DNA from: Staphylotrichum longicolle
Taxonomy: Eukaryota; Ascomycota; Sordariomycetes; Sordariales; Chaetomiaceae
Assembly: GCA_019096155.1 (NCBI GenBank)
Contig: JAHCVI010000002.1
Coordinates: 806,001-870,000, forward strand
Reading direction: 5' to 3'
DNA: 64,000 bases
Position numbers and translations under genes: made by a program. This document shows positions 46,291 to 57,673 of the stretch, piece after piece. How positions within the stretch are numbered: position 1 is the first letter of the stretch; every line of letters starts with the position of its first letter. The notes beneath the pieces are model-generated. The model did no database searches. It was not told the DNA's origin and saw only the letters and a program-made list of their open reading frames with translations.

Positions 46291-48102
46291 ATCCGCCTCT
46301 CTCCACCGCTCTCGCCCGCTGCTCCGGTATCCCACCCGGCCATTCTGTAATTTGAGACCACCCAAACGTTTACATACTGTGCGGCGTCTCCAGCGGCGAT
46401 GGACGAAAAGAGGCAACCATCCAGGTTGTCTTGGCGGGATGAGAGACATTTGCTTCTAGAAAAAGTGTCAAGACCAGGGACCCCGGCCAGCTCTGATTGA
46501 GATGGTCGCACATGGGCCCTCTTGAGGAGCTCCAGCTGATACCGGTACTGTATACATGCCTCAGTGACTTGGGACACAGCCAAAGCGTGGCATGGCGCTG
46601 TCTGGGAGGGAAGAGCATGCTGCAGTGTCGTTGGATCTCAGCAACCAGCCCATTTCGAGACGTCCATATCACAGTCTTCCCGTGAAGGGCCTGCCGCCTC
46701 TGAGGCTCGAAAGGCGACTGCGGAGAAGAAACCTGGCTCACTGTGCCCTCAGTGTGCACCCTACTCCGGACGTACAGACAGCCCGACCTTTGCCTCGCCA
46801 GAGTCCACTTGCGTATTCGGCTACGGAAGGCCACCCTTCAGCCTCGAACATTGCCTCGAGATTGCTCACCGGCCCTCGCGTCCTCCTTGGCAGCGAATCC
46901 TTCGACGCCCGAGTGTACCTGGGCACGGTCATGCACGTTTCCCGATCCAAAAAAACCCCCGAGGACAGAAGATCGCCATGCATCCGGGGCAGCATGTAAC
47001 GCAGCGGGACACCGAAAACGCCTCAAACGCTGCTCCAGCAGGGTGGCACTTGAGTGGCTCAGAGTGGGTGCCTCGGTCGTCGTGGGGAAGACACCAGCAG
47101 GATGGCAACTCGAAGGCGAGTCTTTCCGCTCCGCCTGGGCAACGACATCGGGCCACGGCCTAGGGGTCGCTCTCTCAGCCAACGAAACCGCCAACGGGCC
47201 CTCTTTACGTTTCTGTGCCTTTGCGATGACATCGTGATACTTGGGAGGTAGCATGGACATAAATATGGTGCTGCAGACAAGATTTACAGTTTGTTCTCTC
47301 TTGATTCCACTTGAGCCACCAATCTCGCTCACCGCATCAGGCTGACCAGGATCCCTCTCTGGCCACAAATCCCAGCATCGACGAGACCCCGGCCTGGTGG
47401 TAACCCCATGCGCCCCAGCGAGGCTCCTGGCCCGGTGAGATTTGTGCCCCCATGGCCCCTTTCCCGCACCATCAAGGCGGGGCCCCCACCCACGCCCCCA
47501 TCTCACCAAGGCGACTTTGAATCGGGGCTGCATCCCCAGGCTTCCCCTTCCAGATGCTCGGCCCTCCAGCTACACCTGGCGCCATGGGCCAATGCCGGGA
47601 TGTGATCGAATCAGCACCAAAAGGCACGGGGGGAGAAGAGTTGCCCGCAGAGCACACAGTGCCCTCCGCCCATTGGCTTGCACAGCCTGGACAAGGTCCC
47701 TCAACAGCATTCTCCCGAAGGAGTGAAGGGCATTGTGCTCTGTACACCCTTGCACAATCCGCTCTTCATCAGAGGCGACCGCTGTCGCTCTCTGACCTCT
47801 TTCCCCATACTGTATACATCCAAGCCAGGACCCTCATCCCTTCTAACAGGTTTTACCCGAGTTTGTGGCAGACCGACCAACGGGTCAAACGCTGGCGCAA
47901 GACTCGTCACAGGCCACGCGCTGCGGGTATTTCTCTCGGCGATCAAAGGGCTGCTGCCTTGTCACGGACTCGCAATCCACTGACATCAGCGCGGCAGAAG
48001 GAAAAAGAAAAACAATCGCACCACGACACTTGTAACCTTAACTCTTGTCTTCCCTTCTCCCCTGCTGCCGTTCTGCCGTTCTGCCGTTCTCCCACGCGCG
48101 CA

Positions 48103-48138
48103 ATGCGGGATTCCTTGCTCGCAGCACGAGCACGCTGA
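48103..48138 (+). other. Upstream ORF 1 candidate (11 residues)
   Basis: ATG to TGA, reading MRDSLLAARAR, about 0.9 kb before the GATA start. It counts only if the transcript begins upstream of it. Confidence 0.3.
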
Positions 48139-48513
48139 GGAAGCAAGAACGGGGCGCTGTGGCTGCTGGGGTGTCCCGGTCGAGGTACCTGGTCCGACTC
48201 CACGAGACAGGGAAAGGTGTGAATGGGGAAACGGCACGTTCCAGCAATCCATTTGCACGGGAGCTCGGGCGGCCCACACTTGATCTCGATCGCCCCTCAC
48301 CTTTTAAGCCCACACAGTGCCCACTGTCCCGAGTGTGGACCCCGAGCGGCTGCAGTTCCCCTTGCACGGTCAGCCAGGTCAATCAGCTCCTGGCAGAAAC
48401 AGGAAACACTCAAAACCGCGGGTGCCCGCCCGACCGCCCGTCTGTTTCCTCCTTGGTCTGCGCTCCTGCCCATCTGCGATCTGCCATAACGTTAACATTT
48501 CCTTCCTGCCCTG

Positions 48514-48546
48514 ATGCATATCTTGCTCCCCCAAGATTTCTTGTGA
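48514..48546 (+). other. Upstream ORF 2 candidate (10 residues)
   Basis: ATG to TGA, reading MHILLPQDFL, about 0.45 kb before the GATA start codon. Confidence 0.35.
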
Positions 48547-48737
48547 TTCCTACACCTTCCACCACAACAGATCCACACGCCTGGTTTCTGCACCGCCTCG
48601 AAAGTTCACCTTGGGCAAGGAATAGGAGGAAGTCTTAAGGGATCAGAAGCGTGAAGTCGGCCTCATCCCACACCACAACCTCGTCTCGAAGAGGACCGTC
48701 CCTGCAATCTCCACTGCGCATCCTTTTTGCGGCCCGT

Positions 48738-48830
48738 ATGGTTCAGAGGTCACTTGCCGTCAAGCTGCAGGAGGACGTCGCCGTTTTTGTAACAGAGACC
48801 CGTTATGGAAGCGGGCGAGCCGGGTCATAG
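48738..48830 (+). other. Upstream ORF 3 candidate (30 residues), overlapped by a fourth at 48805-48873
   Basis: ATG at 48738 to TAG at 48828-48830. A second ATG at 48805 in another frame opens a 22-residue ORF ending at 48873. Both lie within 260 bp of the main start and would be met first by scanning ribosomes if present in the mRNA. Confidence 0.4.
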
Positions 48831-48995
48831 GTCAAGGTTGGTTTCCCTCCGGACGCTGCTCGTGGGTTATAGCTTTTCGTGGTTCTGACCCTTTGCCGAC
48901 CCCACCTCAGTGGGATTCCAACTCCCAGCAGCGTCGAACCCTTGCACAGGCATCCACAAGAACGTGTCGAGACATCATACAGAGAACGACCGACC

Positions 48996-50520
48996 ATGGC
49001 TACCGCGTTAATGAGCCCGAGTGCTCCGTATCACCACCATCACCAACAGCAGCAGCAGCAGCAGCAACAACAACAGCAACAACCACAACATCAACAACCG
49101 CAGCATCAACACCAGCACCACAACTCTTATAGCTCGGGGTATCCACACTCCGCGCCAGCCACAAGCATACCCGGCATGGTCTCGCCAGTCGAGCCACGGA
49201 GACCGTCTGACGAGTCCGAGACCGGCCATGCTCACCGGCAGTCTCTGCCCTCGTTGCCGTCGATCCTAGAAGTGTTTTCCGAGAAGAAGCCACTCGGTTA
49301 TGCTCCTCCGCCACCCTCTGCTCCATTGCCGCCGCCTCAGGGCCTCCCATCGCCGTTCACTTCAGCCCCGCCACCCCGGCCCTTTGCCGACCTTGGGAGC
49401 CCGGACAAGAACCCCTCACCGAGGACGCTGCACCCGCCCTCGTCTTCGACCTACTCGCGTCCGGACCCGCTCCCGGCCTTTTCTGACCCCGCCCTCCCTG
49501 CCCTCGCAAGCCGCCCTGTGCCTCCTCCGCTCAACACATTCCCGGGACATCACGCTTCGCCTCCCGTCAAGCTCGAGCAGGTTGAGGCCGAGCAGAGGCA
49601 TGCCGAAGCGCAATCTCTCAGCGCTGGTCACCGCCCTCCGCCGCCACCACACCCACTGCCCAGCTTGTATTCAGAGCCAGGAAGACTTCCTCCCGGGCAG
49701 TTGCCGTTATCCGGCTATCCCATTTCCCCGAGACACAGCGCCGGCGCGGGACTTCCCTCGCCATACGAAGCACGAGGGCCGCCTGGCTACGGAGAGGAAG
49801 CCGATTACTCGCCTCACCGTACATCTGATTACAAGGCGGCTTTCGACAAGCACTTTCAAGTAAACGGGTACCAAGATGCTCTGCAAGCGGTGAGTTTTCG
49901 ATCCTCGCTTCGCAAGCGACGCGTCTGGGCGGTAAACTGACTTAGAAGCGCAGATCATGAGCTCCTGCCGCACAGGCTACCATTTTGCCGAGGCCTACGT
50001 GGCTGCGGCACGAGAGCAGCAAGGACCGCAGCCGATCCCGTCGAGGATGCCTACCGAAAACGAAGTGAGCGTGCTGCTGAACAGCCTCATTTTTGCGCTC
50101 AAGAAGCTCGAGGATGTGCGCGACATGGTCCAGCAGAATCGGATACAAACCGAGCGCGCGCGAGAGAGTGGCGGCCGCAACCCTGAGGACGAAGACGTGT
50201 CGATGTACGGTGACGGAATCAAGCCGGCGTATGCGGCGATGCACGAAGTCAAGAAGCGGCGCGGTGTAAGTCTCCTCCTACCCCCGTGTGCGCCCAGTCT
50301 CGTCTCAACATACCAGACTCGCTAACTCTTCGTGTAGCGCGCGGCTCCTCCCGGGCGGTGCCACAGCTGTAACAGGGTCGACACGCCGGAATGGAGGCGC
50401 GGTCCCGATGGCGCGAGAACGCTCTGCAACGCATGTGGCCTGCACTACGCGAAATTGGAGCGCAAGCGGCAGCTCGACCAGAGGTCGATCCGGCCAAAGC
50501 CAGCCGACGATCGAAAATGA
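48996..50520 (+). CDS. nsdD: GATA-type zinc-finger transcription factor, NsdD/SUB-1 type
   Basis: DNA-binding regulator; NsdD in Aspergillus and SUB-1 in Neurospora control sexual development and conidiation. Exons: 48996-49889, 49954-50265, 50338-50520, giving 462 residues. The ATG at 48996 starts MATALMSPSAPYHHHHQQQQ, with a run of about 13 Q and further Q/H repeats. A long Pro/Ser-rich region follows, then YKAAFDKHFQVNGYQDALQA joined across intron 1 to IMSSCRTGYHFAEAYVAAAR, then the helix NEVSVLLNSLIFALKKLEDV, a segment I associate with this family. The single zinc finger at the C-terminus is CHSC at 410-413 and CNAC at 432-435, a CX2CX18CX2C spacing with TPEWRRGPDGARTLCNACGL. The finger's terminal position and 18-residue loop favour NsdD over AreA-type factors. 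It stands alone between two gene deserts. Confidence 0.93.
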
Positions 50521-53500
50521 GGCACTTAGATCGGGTGGGGCTCACTGTCACTATCGCATCTCATCCCACTCCGCCCCCACCGAAGCCGGCCATGTCGGCC
50601 GGGGGTTCTTTTATTTCTCCAGGCAGGATTCTTGTCCTCTTGCCCTACTATTTTACTCTTTTGTGTTTTGAATACCCAGTGGTCTAGAAAGACACTAGAC
50701 TGATTTCTTGCATTCAAGCATCCCTGGTTAAGAGAGACGGGCCAGAAATTTTTTGCCATTTATTTTTTTGGATTTATTTTTGTATATACCCCATACCCAT
50801 TTTTCTTTTCTATCGAGTGATCTGGGGCTTTTGGTGCCGGTCTGGGGACAAACAAGGAGTTTATCATCATCCTTTTCACGGGATACCTAGCAGTTTACGG
50901 GTCCTCTTCTCTCCTCTCCAAGTGAGTGTGCCGGGAGTGTGTCACTTGTATTTTCGATCTCGAGGACATGTGCGGGACGGGACTGGGATCATGGAGGGTG
51001 TGTTTCCAGATGGAGGTTATCTACCTAGGTAGCGGATGAAGTGGGCAAGGAATGGGCGAAGAGGGTACATACATACGTTGGCAAGCAGGTGGCTGGGAGG
51101 AGATGGAGCCGCCAAGGCTTCATGTGAAAGCGAATCTTGAAGGATTTGGAAGCAAGTTTGATCCTCCTCTGGGCGATGTGATGTGATGCGTGGAGACTTC
51201 CACACTGACAAGTCCTGAGAAAGACTTGGCGCCTCCGGACGAAACAGGCAACTAAACAGCCAACCCCACCACCCTCTCTCTCTGTCTCTGCCAACCCCGG
51301 ATTCTCGTCACATCCCGCAAACACAGTTGCAATTGGTGACAAGCAAACACTTCGCACAATGTCTCAGAGGACTCGTGTTCATGGTATTTCTTTTTGCAGG
51401 CCATCGCCCGTTGCAGTGTGCAGATTGATACATATATACCTTACCTTTGTTGCATGTAGGCGGAGTACCTTGCCTACCGAGGTACGGTAACTCGGGCACT
51501 TACATTGTAACCGCAGCGCAATAAAACTGCCGCAGCCACCGGGCTTGCTGTATTTTCCTCTTCGTTCCCGTCCGTTCTCGCCCCCCCCCAAAAAAAACCC
51601 TGCGGCCTGGCCGGCCGACCTGCCTTGCCGAAAGCCCCGGCCCGCTGCCCGCTGCCCGCCGCAACCGTGGTTTGGTCTCGGGAAAGGAAAGGGAGGGGAC
51701 GGGATGAGTGCATGACGGAAAAACACACAGGAGGAGTAGCTTGCGCTGTGGCCCTCCCTGCCCTGGCCCCTCCGCACGTCCGCGTTTGTTTTGAATGTCT
51801 GCGTCTGCCGGGCGGAGGAGACGGGGGATTAACTTCGTGATGTGGTACGATGTTGCGGAGGGTGTTGTGGGGTTTGGGGTTTGATGGGATTCAAAAAATG
51901 GGGTACGAAGTAGGGGTTCAATGATGGGGTTCATGGGTTGGGGATTCAATGTGGCTAGGAGGCTGGAGGGGTTCAATAATGGGGGTCGGGGATGGTGCAT
52001 TTCAGAGGGTGTGAGATAATTGAGATGATGGGATTGTCTCTTTTCGTTGGAAGAAGAAAAAAAATCAAGGTCAAAGTTAAAGTCAAGCCAACAACAAGTC
52101 ATGCCACCATTGCCAATTCAGGTACTGCTTCGAATAAGAAAAGCAAGTTCCCGACTCTCACACCGGCTGCAGGGCGGGCGGCCCATTTCCAACGTCCCGC
52201 GCGCCGAGAGGTGATAGCTCAGATCCATCACAGAGTTGTGTCCCATGTTATGAGTTCCGTCCGGTCTCTGTATGGATGCACTTTTCAATACTTGGGCGGT
52301 GGGGGGTCACACCCTGCGGGATTTGATAGACAGATAGACTTGAAAAAACTAACGAGAAGACACAAATAAAATAAAGCAAAAAGGGGGAAAGGGAAAGTCG
52401 AAGCGAGCCGTGACACAAAGCCAGCGGCTCGGGTGGGCAGCGGAGTGGGAGAGGAGACAAGAGAGACGGCAGTAGTAACGGGTTCCAGCCACTCAGTCAG
52501 AACAGCCACATCAGGTAAATCAGTCCAGTGTTCTCGCTGAGACCCGCTGCGATCTCGATACGAGACATGCGGCGTTTTTCGGTGACTTTTTGTTGCTCCG
52601 TGGACCCCTGGTACAGTTGGGCGCGGCATTGGTACAAGATGGACCTGTTTCTTTTCCCAGGGCTTTTTGCTTATCTGATTCAAGTTTCTAATCTTTTCTT
52701 CGAAACCGGTGACGATCCCTTTAAACCCACGCCACGTTCTATGCATATGAACAGGACATGCAGTATCAAAAAACCCCACACGGTACACGGTTCTGAATAA
52801 GCTTCGGCTGGAGTTGCTCTGTTGACTTTGAGGCTTCTGGAGAGTCCCTGTCCCCGTCCTCGTCTCTGTCCCCGAACTTGCGCATTGGAAAGAGACACAT
52901 GAGATGGGATGTATAACGGGACTGGTGCGGATACAGCGGGCTGCGAGCCAAAATTTCCCATGCCCCTTCACTCCCTCAGCTCTCCGACCAAACCTTCTGC
53001 TGGAGAGGGGGGAAAGTGCTGGGAGAAGGGCTTAAGGAGCAGTGACACGCTTGGCGCGGCGGGGGACCGCGGTCCTGACGCCGTGGAACATTGCCAACGC
53101 TTTAGGTTCAGGGAGGGAAGATGGATGTGAGGAGGTGTTACGGCCTTTGGAGTGGAGGGGGTGAGTGATGCAGCACGATGTGCTTGCCGCGTAAGGTAAC
53201 TGGATCGTGCTGACAACAGACGTTCCGGGTTCCCGGCCTGTCGAATGTTGTTGTTGGGTGGGGGGGTTTGGAAGGGAGTCGACTTGGCAAGCTTAGATGG
53301 TATCAGAAATGCCACTCTCGAGATGATGGGGAAACAGCTGAAAGCCCCCTGGGAGATAACTAGCGGCCACGGTGCCCGGCGTCGAGGCTCGGCACCGTTG
53401 GGGTGCCGAGAGCTGCAGCCGATGCTTACTCCAAAAGTCAAGGGCCGAGCGAAACTCAAGAGCGAAACCGAGCCACATCTGTGTCAGGGCGAATGGGCAT

Positions 53501-56500
53501 TCAAAATGCATGCCCTCAACGCTGTGCACTGTCATGTGTCAGCATTGCAGAAGCAACTCCGGCGAAGCAACTAACGAAGTGAGAAGGGGTCAGATATGAC
53601 GAGTAGTTAGTCCCTACTCCGCATCCCGTGCAGTGGTCCGACGCCGAGAGGGACCACCGGGGCCCCATCAGACCACCTCGGCCTGGAGCCCCCGGAAACC
53701 CACTGCAACGTCGTTGAACACTTGTGAGAGAACATCCGGGGGCAGCAATCATTCGGGAATAGCACGGTCTGGGTACATATGCCCCACGAGAATGAGGAGC
53801 CGGTTGATGGGGTCGGCGAGTAGGAATTTTGCACAAACATGCACAATCTCTCGGGGATGCCCTCGAGACTCGCCGCCAGCGTGGACAAAGTGCAATGATG
53901 AAGGCGGCGCCAAGGTGGCACAGAGCAATCCGATGAATCGGCCGCCTGCAGCAATCAGCCCATCCCGCTCTACATACCATGTCAGAGAAGGGGCGTTCCG
54001 TTGCGAGTGAAGGGATGAAAACGACTCATCAACACAACCTACAGACCAGCAATCCAGGTTCCTTCTGTTGGCGCTCCGACGCCGCGTTGGGCAGCAACTG
54101 GAAACGGAAAGGAGCAAACATGCAAGGCTTCGGCGCAGACACGAGGTTAGTACATCACGCCGGATCTGCCCGGCCCCCCTTCAAGAAGGCAATCTCGCGT
54201 GGTTGTTGGCTGGATCGGGGCGGAGGATCGAGATCTCGAAGGAACGGTGCGGAGTGCGCAGGCGCTTCACCGACTGAAAGCGGGGCTCTTAGCGTACGCG
54301 GGGCGACAAGCAGGGTAGGGTGCGGAGGCGCACTGTGGTCAAGGCAAGAGCTGTCGATAGTGGCTAAATTGAGATCTTTGCAACTACACAACGTTGAATC
54401 CCGGAAAGTGCAAACTGTGCCCTTGCCAGCACTTGGGACAGTGCATGACCGGGTCACAGCACTGTATCCAGCTCCTGCCGAACCAAGATGAACGCTGTTT
54501 CGAGATCTCCAGCGGGGCCCCACGAGTGATCTGTCGAACACGTGAGTTATGAGGTATTCCCATTAGCCAAGAGATGTTTCGGTCGCCTCTGTGGCCTCCT
54601 TGGCCTCTCTGGCCTCATGTTGCTCGCATGCACCTGAAGATCTGTGAGCAGCTGAGCCCGAACAACTGAGAAAGATGACCCTATCACCCCCGAAGGGTTG
54701 CGTTAGCCGGCTGCCAAAGCGCAGGGTTGCACGGATCTTGCCCATCGATGGCCAGATTAGCGAGTGCGATTTCCATCCGAAGGCTAGGCGCCAAGATCCT
54801 GCTGACGTCACGACCATGCGTCCAGCACGCGACGGAGGTGCCCGGCGGCAAGCGCGCCCAAAACCGTCCAGGCGGCAGATCGAGATCAAATCAACCCACC
54901 AATCCCGCGCCGCCATTGGCTGCACAGGTCTGTGCCAATGGAACGTCGGGTCTGGACCGCTTGACAAGCTCGACAAGGCAACCGCGCACTCCCACAAACT
55001 TCCTTGCCAATCCGTGCCAATCTGTGGCCAATGCATGTATGTCTCAGTGCCCGCCTGCACATCCTTTTGGGGGCGGAGGCCGGGCGGGCGAACAGCAAGC
55101 TGGGCTCCCCAAATCGGGAAATCATCACCATGCAAGATCGCCCGGCTTCATGTCGGATCAAGCAAGGGGGCTTGGCCGCCGTCTCGTCGTCTCATCGTCT
55201 CGTCACCGGGAAAAGTGACTTGTTTCCCGGCACTGTATTGGCTGTCTTCGAACAGCTGGGCTGCGGCACCAACAGCGACGGCGATGCACGGGAAACCACC
55301 AGTCCCCAATCAACCCAACCAGCCAATGACGCCTCTCGGGTCCGGCTCGAAGGGCTGAGGAGCGCTGTCGCACGCGAGGGTCACTGCAGCGCAGGCGATA
55401 GTTGGGCGCCACCACAGTCAATCGTCCAGGCCCCCGGTCAACGTGTCTTGCGTGTTCAGCAACGTGTTCAGGCACGGTGTGTGTGTGTTGCACGGTCTAT
55501 TGACGATCGATTTTTAAATTGACGAGTTCTGGAAGGAGCAGAAGCGAGAAACGAGAAACATGCCTCAAATGCCCCTAGTCCGACGGACAGAAGTCGACCC
55601 CGAGACCCGGCGGTGGCGGGCACCTGTGTAATACAGCACCGCAACCTTCTCTCACCGGTCTCAGACAGCCAAAGCAGCTTGGGAACTTTGGCATGCAGCA
55701 GCGTCTGAGAGAGGGTGAGGGAGTGGACAGACAGCCTCAGCTGCTGGCTGGTTTACGGGTCGTAGGTCGCACGCATCCACTCGTTCTCGATGTAGGACAG
55801 AAACGCCGACTGGAGCCCCAGGTACTCGGATGCGTGCAGTTTGACAGGCGAGTCGCTGCCGGTGCCGGCTTGTCGATTGGTACGCCTCGCGGATTGGCTG
55901 TGGTTGTGGCTTGACGATGCGGATCTGATGGCAGAAACCCTCCGACCTGAAACAACCCGACCGCCGCGCAATCATACCACCACGCCTGGGAAAACATTTA
56001 GTCGACAGGGCGACGTGGTGGAAAGTCCACTTGACCCACCAGAGCTGTCTACTGCAAACAGTTGCAACCCGCCATTGCGCAACAGCACACAGAGAAACAC
56101 AGCATATGCATGTCTGATGCCAGGCTCCGTTTCGAGGAACAAGGGAGACCAATGGTCCAGGGTGCACACAGGAGTTGAGCATGGCGCTCGATGATCCCCG
56201 CCTCGTCTCTCCTCGAGTTTCTCCGGGGGAAGACAGGGAAGTGTGCCAGCAGAGCTCAATGTCGTCCGGCTGGGCCAGCCAGGTTGCTAACAACCAACCT
56301 CAGCTCCGACCCTCCCAACCTCAACAAACACCCAGGCATACACAAACCCCTTCTCTCTGTTCAAGCATTCAGATAACCGACACCCCTTCCACACCGTATC
56401 CGAAACCCCGTCTCCGCACATGCACCCAGGGTCTACTCGGTTCAGACACATGTAAAATTAATCTAACCCCTCTGACGTGGCCGACTCACTCCCCTCAACC

Positions 56501-57673
56501 AGGCCCCGCCTATCCATGCTCGGGTCTCGTGTCTGAGAAAGAAAGAGACCTTTGTGCCATCCGAAGATCGATCTTGCATATGGCCAGCGATCAGGAGAGA
56601 AGCGAGGGGGGCCCGGGGGAGAAAGGGGTTCACTCCGGGCAGGGAATCCTTGACTTGCGCGGACAGCACATCTTGTAGCTAGCTGCCTCCGGCACAGATG
56701 AGGCAAGACACGCGAGACACAACGCAGGAGGGATGAGCAAGGACAAGTTTAGGCGAGGGCTTGGGCTGCTGTACGACTGTACGTACACAGTATTTTTGTG
56801 GTGAGTCGGTTGACCTGGCTTTGTGCAGGACACGGCGTGCCAATAGCTCTCTGAGCTGCTGTCTCACACTCACACCACCACCGTTCTTGCTGCCGGGGAG
56901 GACTGAGTAAGGCCCAACCAAGCAGGTCAGCATCGGGTTGAGATTCTCCCGTGTCAACAATGTGTACATTCATCCCTTGACTCCCTCGAATCAAAGAAAA
57001 AGAAAAAAAAAGATGAAGAGAAGGAAGCAGAAGGTAGGAAGGAGAAAAGGCCAAATGTGGAACCGCGGAGGAGGGCATTCCCTTTCCCTCCCAAAAACTC
57101 GGGCCCTATTCAAAAGTAAAGGACGAAAGAAAAGAAAGAAGAGGTTGACATGAATTACAAATCGCTTTGCTTCATGGAAGACTCTGGGCTTATTATGACC
57201 AAGATGTGGATGAGCACGCTATGTCAAAAGTTGTGTCAGTGAATTCGATGAGATGCCTCCCCGTTTCTTAACCGGAAGGACGCATCCCGCCCACCCACTC
57301 ACCCACACCCACACACAGCAGCGTATTGCAGTAGTCTGCCATCACCATGAGACTGTTCGATGGGAAGAAACATGATGTAGAGTCTATGCAATGCGTACGT
57401 ACGTAGCAGATCATCGCCAGCCAGCAACAAAGTGTACGGGGGATGATTAGGCAGGACGAAAGAAAATCAACAACAACAAAAGAAAAGGAGACGACTGCCA
57501 CAACCGCCCCGCAACCGCTGCCAGAAACACAAAAACAAGATCCGGAAGAAACCATATCATATGCCTGGGGAAAAAAGAAAACCACTCTATGCCATCCACC
57601 ACCTTTCACTCTACCCTCTACCCCATCTCACCGTCACTCACCACACCACCCCGGTCCCTCCCTCCATGAGCCA
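50521..57673. other. 7.2 kb gene-free region between the GATA gene and glutamate-cysteine ligase
   Basis: No conserved ORF, RNA gene or transposon was recognised. It includes the GATA gene's 3' UTR, a C/A homopolymer junction near 51580-51598 (nine C then seven A), a G-rich degenerate repeat at 51868-51990, and a purine-rich tract near 56995-57055. A TACCTAGGTA palindrome is at 51022-51031. Confidence 0.55.
51868..51990. repeat. Degenerate G-rich repeat (GGGGTTCAATRATGGGG-like)
   Basis: Plus strand has recurring elements GGGTTTGATGGGATTC, AGGGGTTCAATGATGGGG, TTGGGGATTCAATG and GAGGGGTTCAATAATGGGGG at irregular spacing of about 25-50 bp. Several G runs are close enough for quadruplex folding. 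Confidence 0.55.

Larger units (their letters stand above)
37085..48995. other. 11.9 kb gene-free region upstream of the NsdD-type GATA gene
   Basis: Between Spt16 and the GATA factor I find no ORF with recognisable family sequence, no tRNA or 5S rRNA, and no transposon ends. The longest frames (for example 365 codons on the minus strand at 42649-43746) have random-looking composition. The first 1 kb holds diverged ~210-bp repeats and a 21-bp minisatellite. Further on are a GA tract, a G-quadruplex motif at 40330-40346, a 12-bp repeat at 46255-46290 and, from 48.1 kb, several short upstream ORFs. Possible contents are a long leader, non-coding RNAs and distal control elements of the GATA gene. 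Confidence 0.6.

Noticed and set aside
37085..48995. Degenerate (RIP-mutated) transposon in the desert
   Set aside because: No AT-rich drop, no TpA excess by eye, no terminal repeats and no reverse transcriptase or transposase fragments in any frame.
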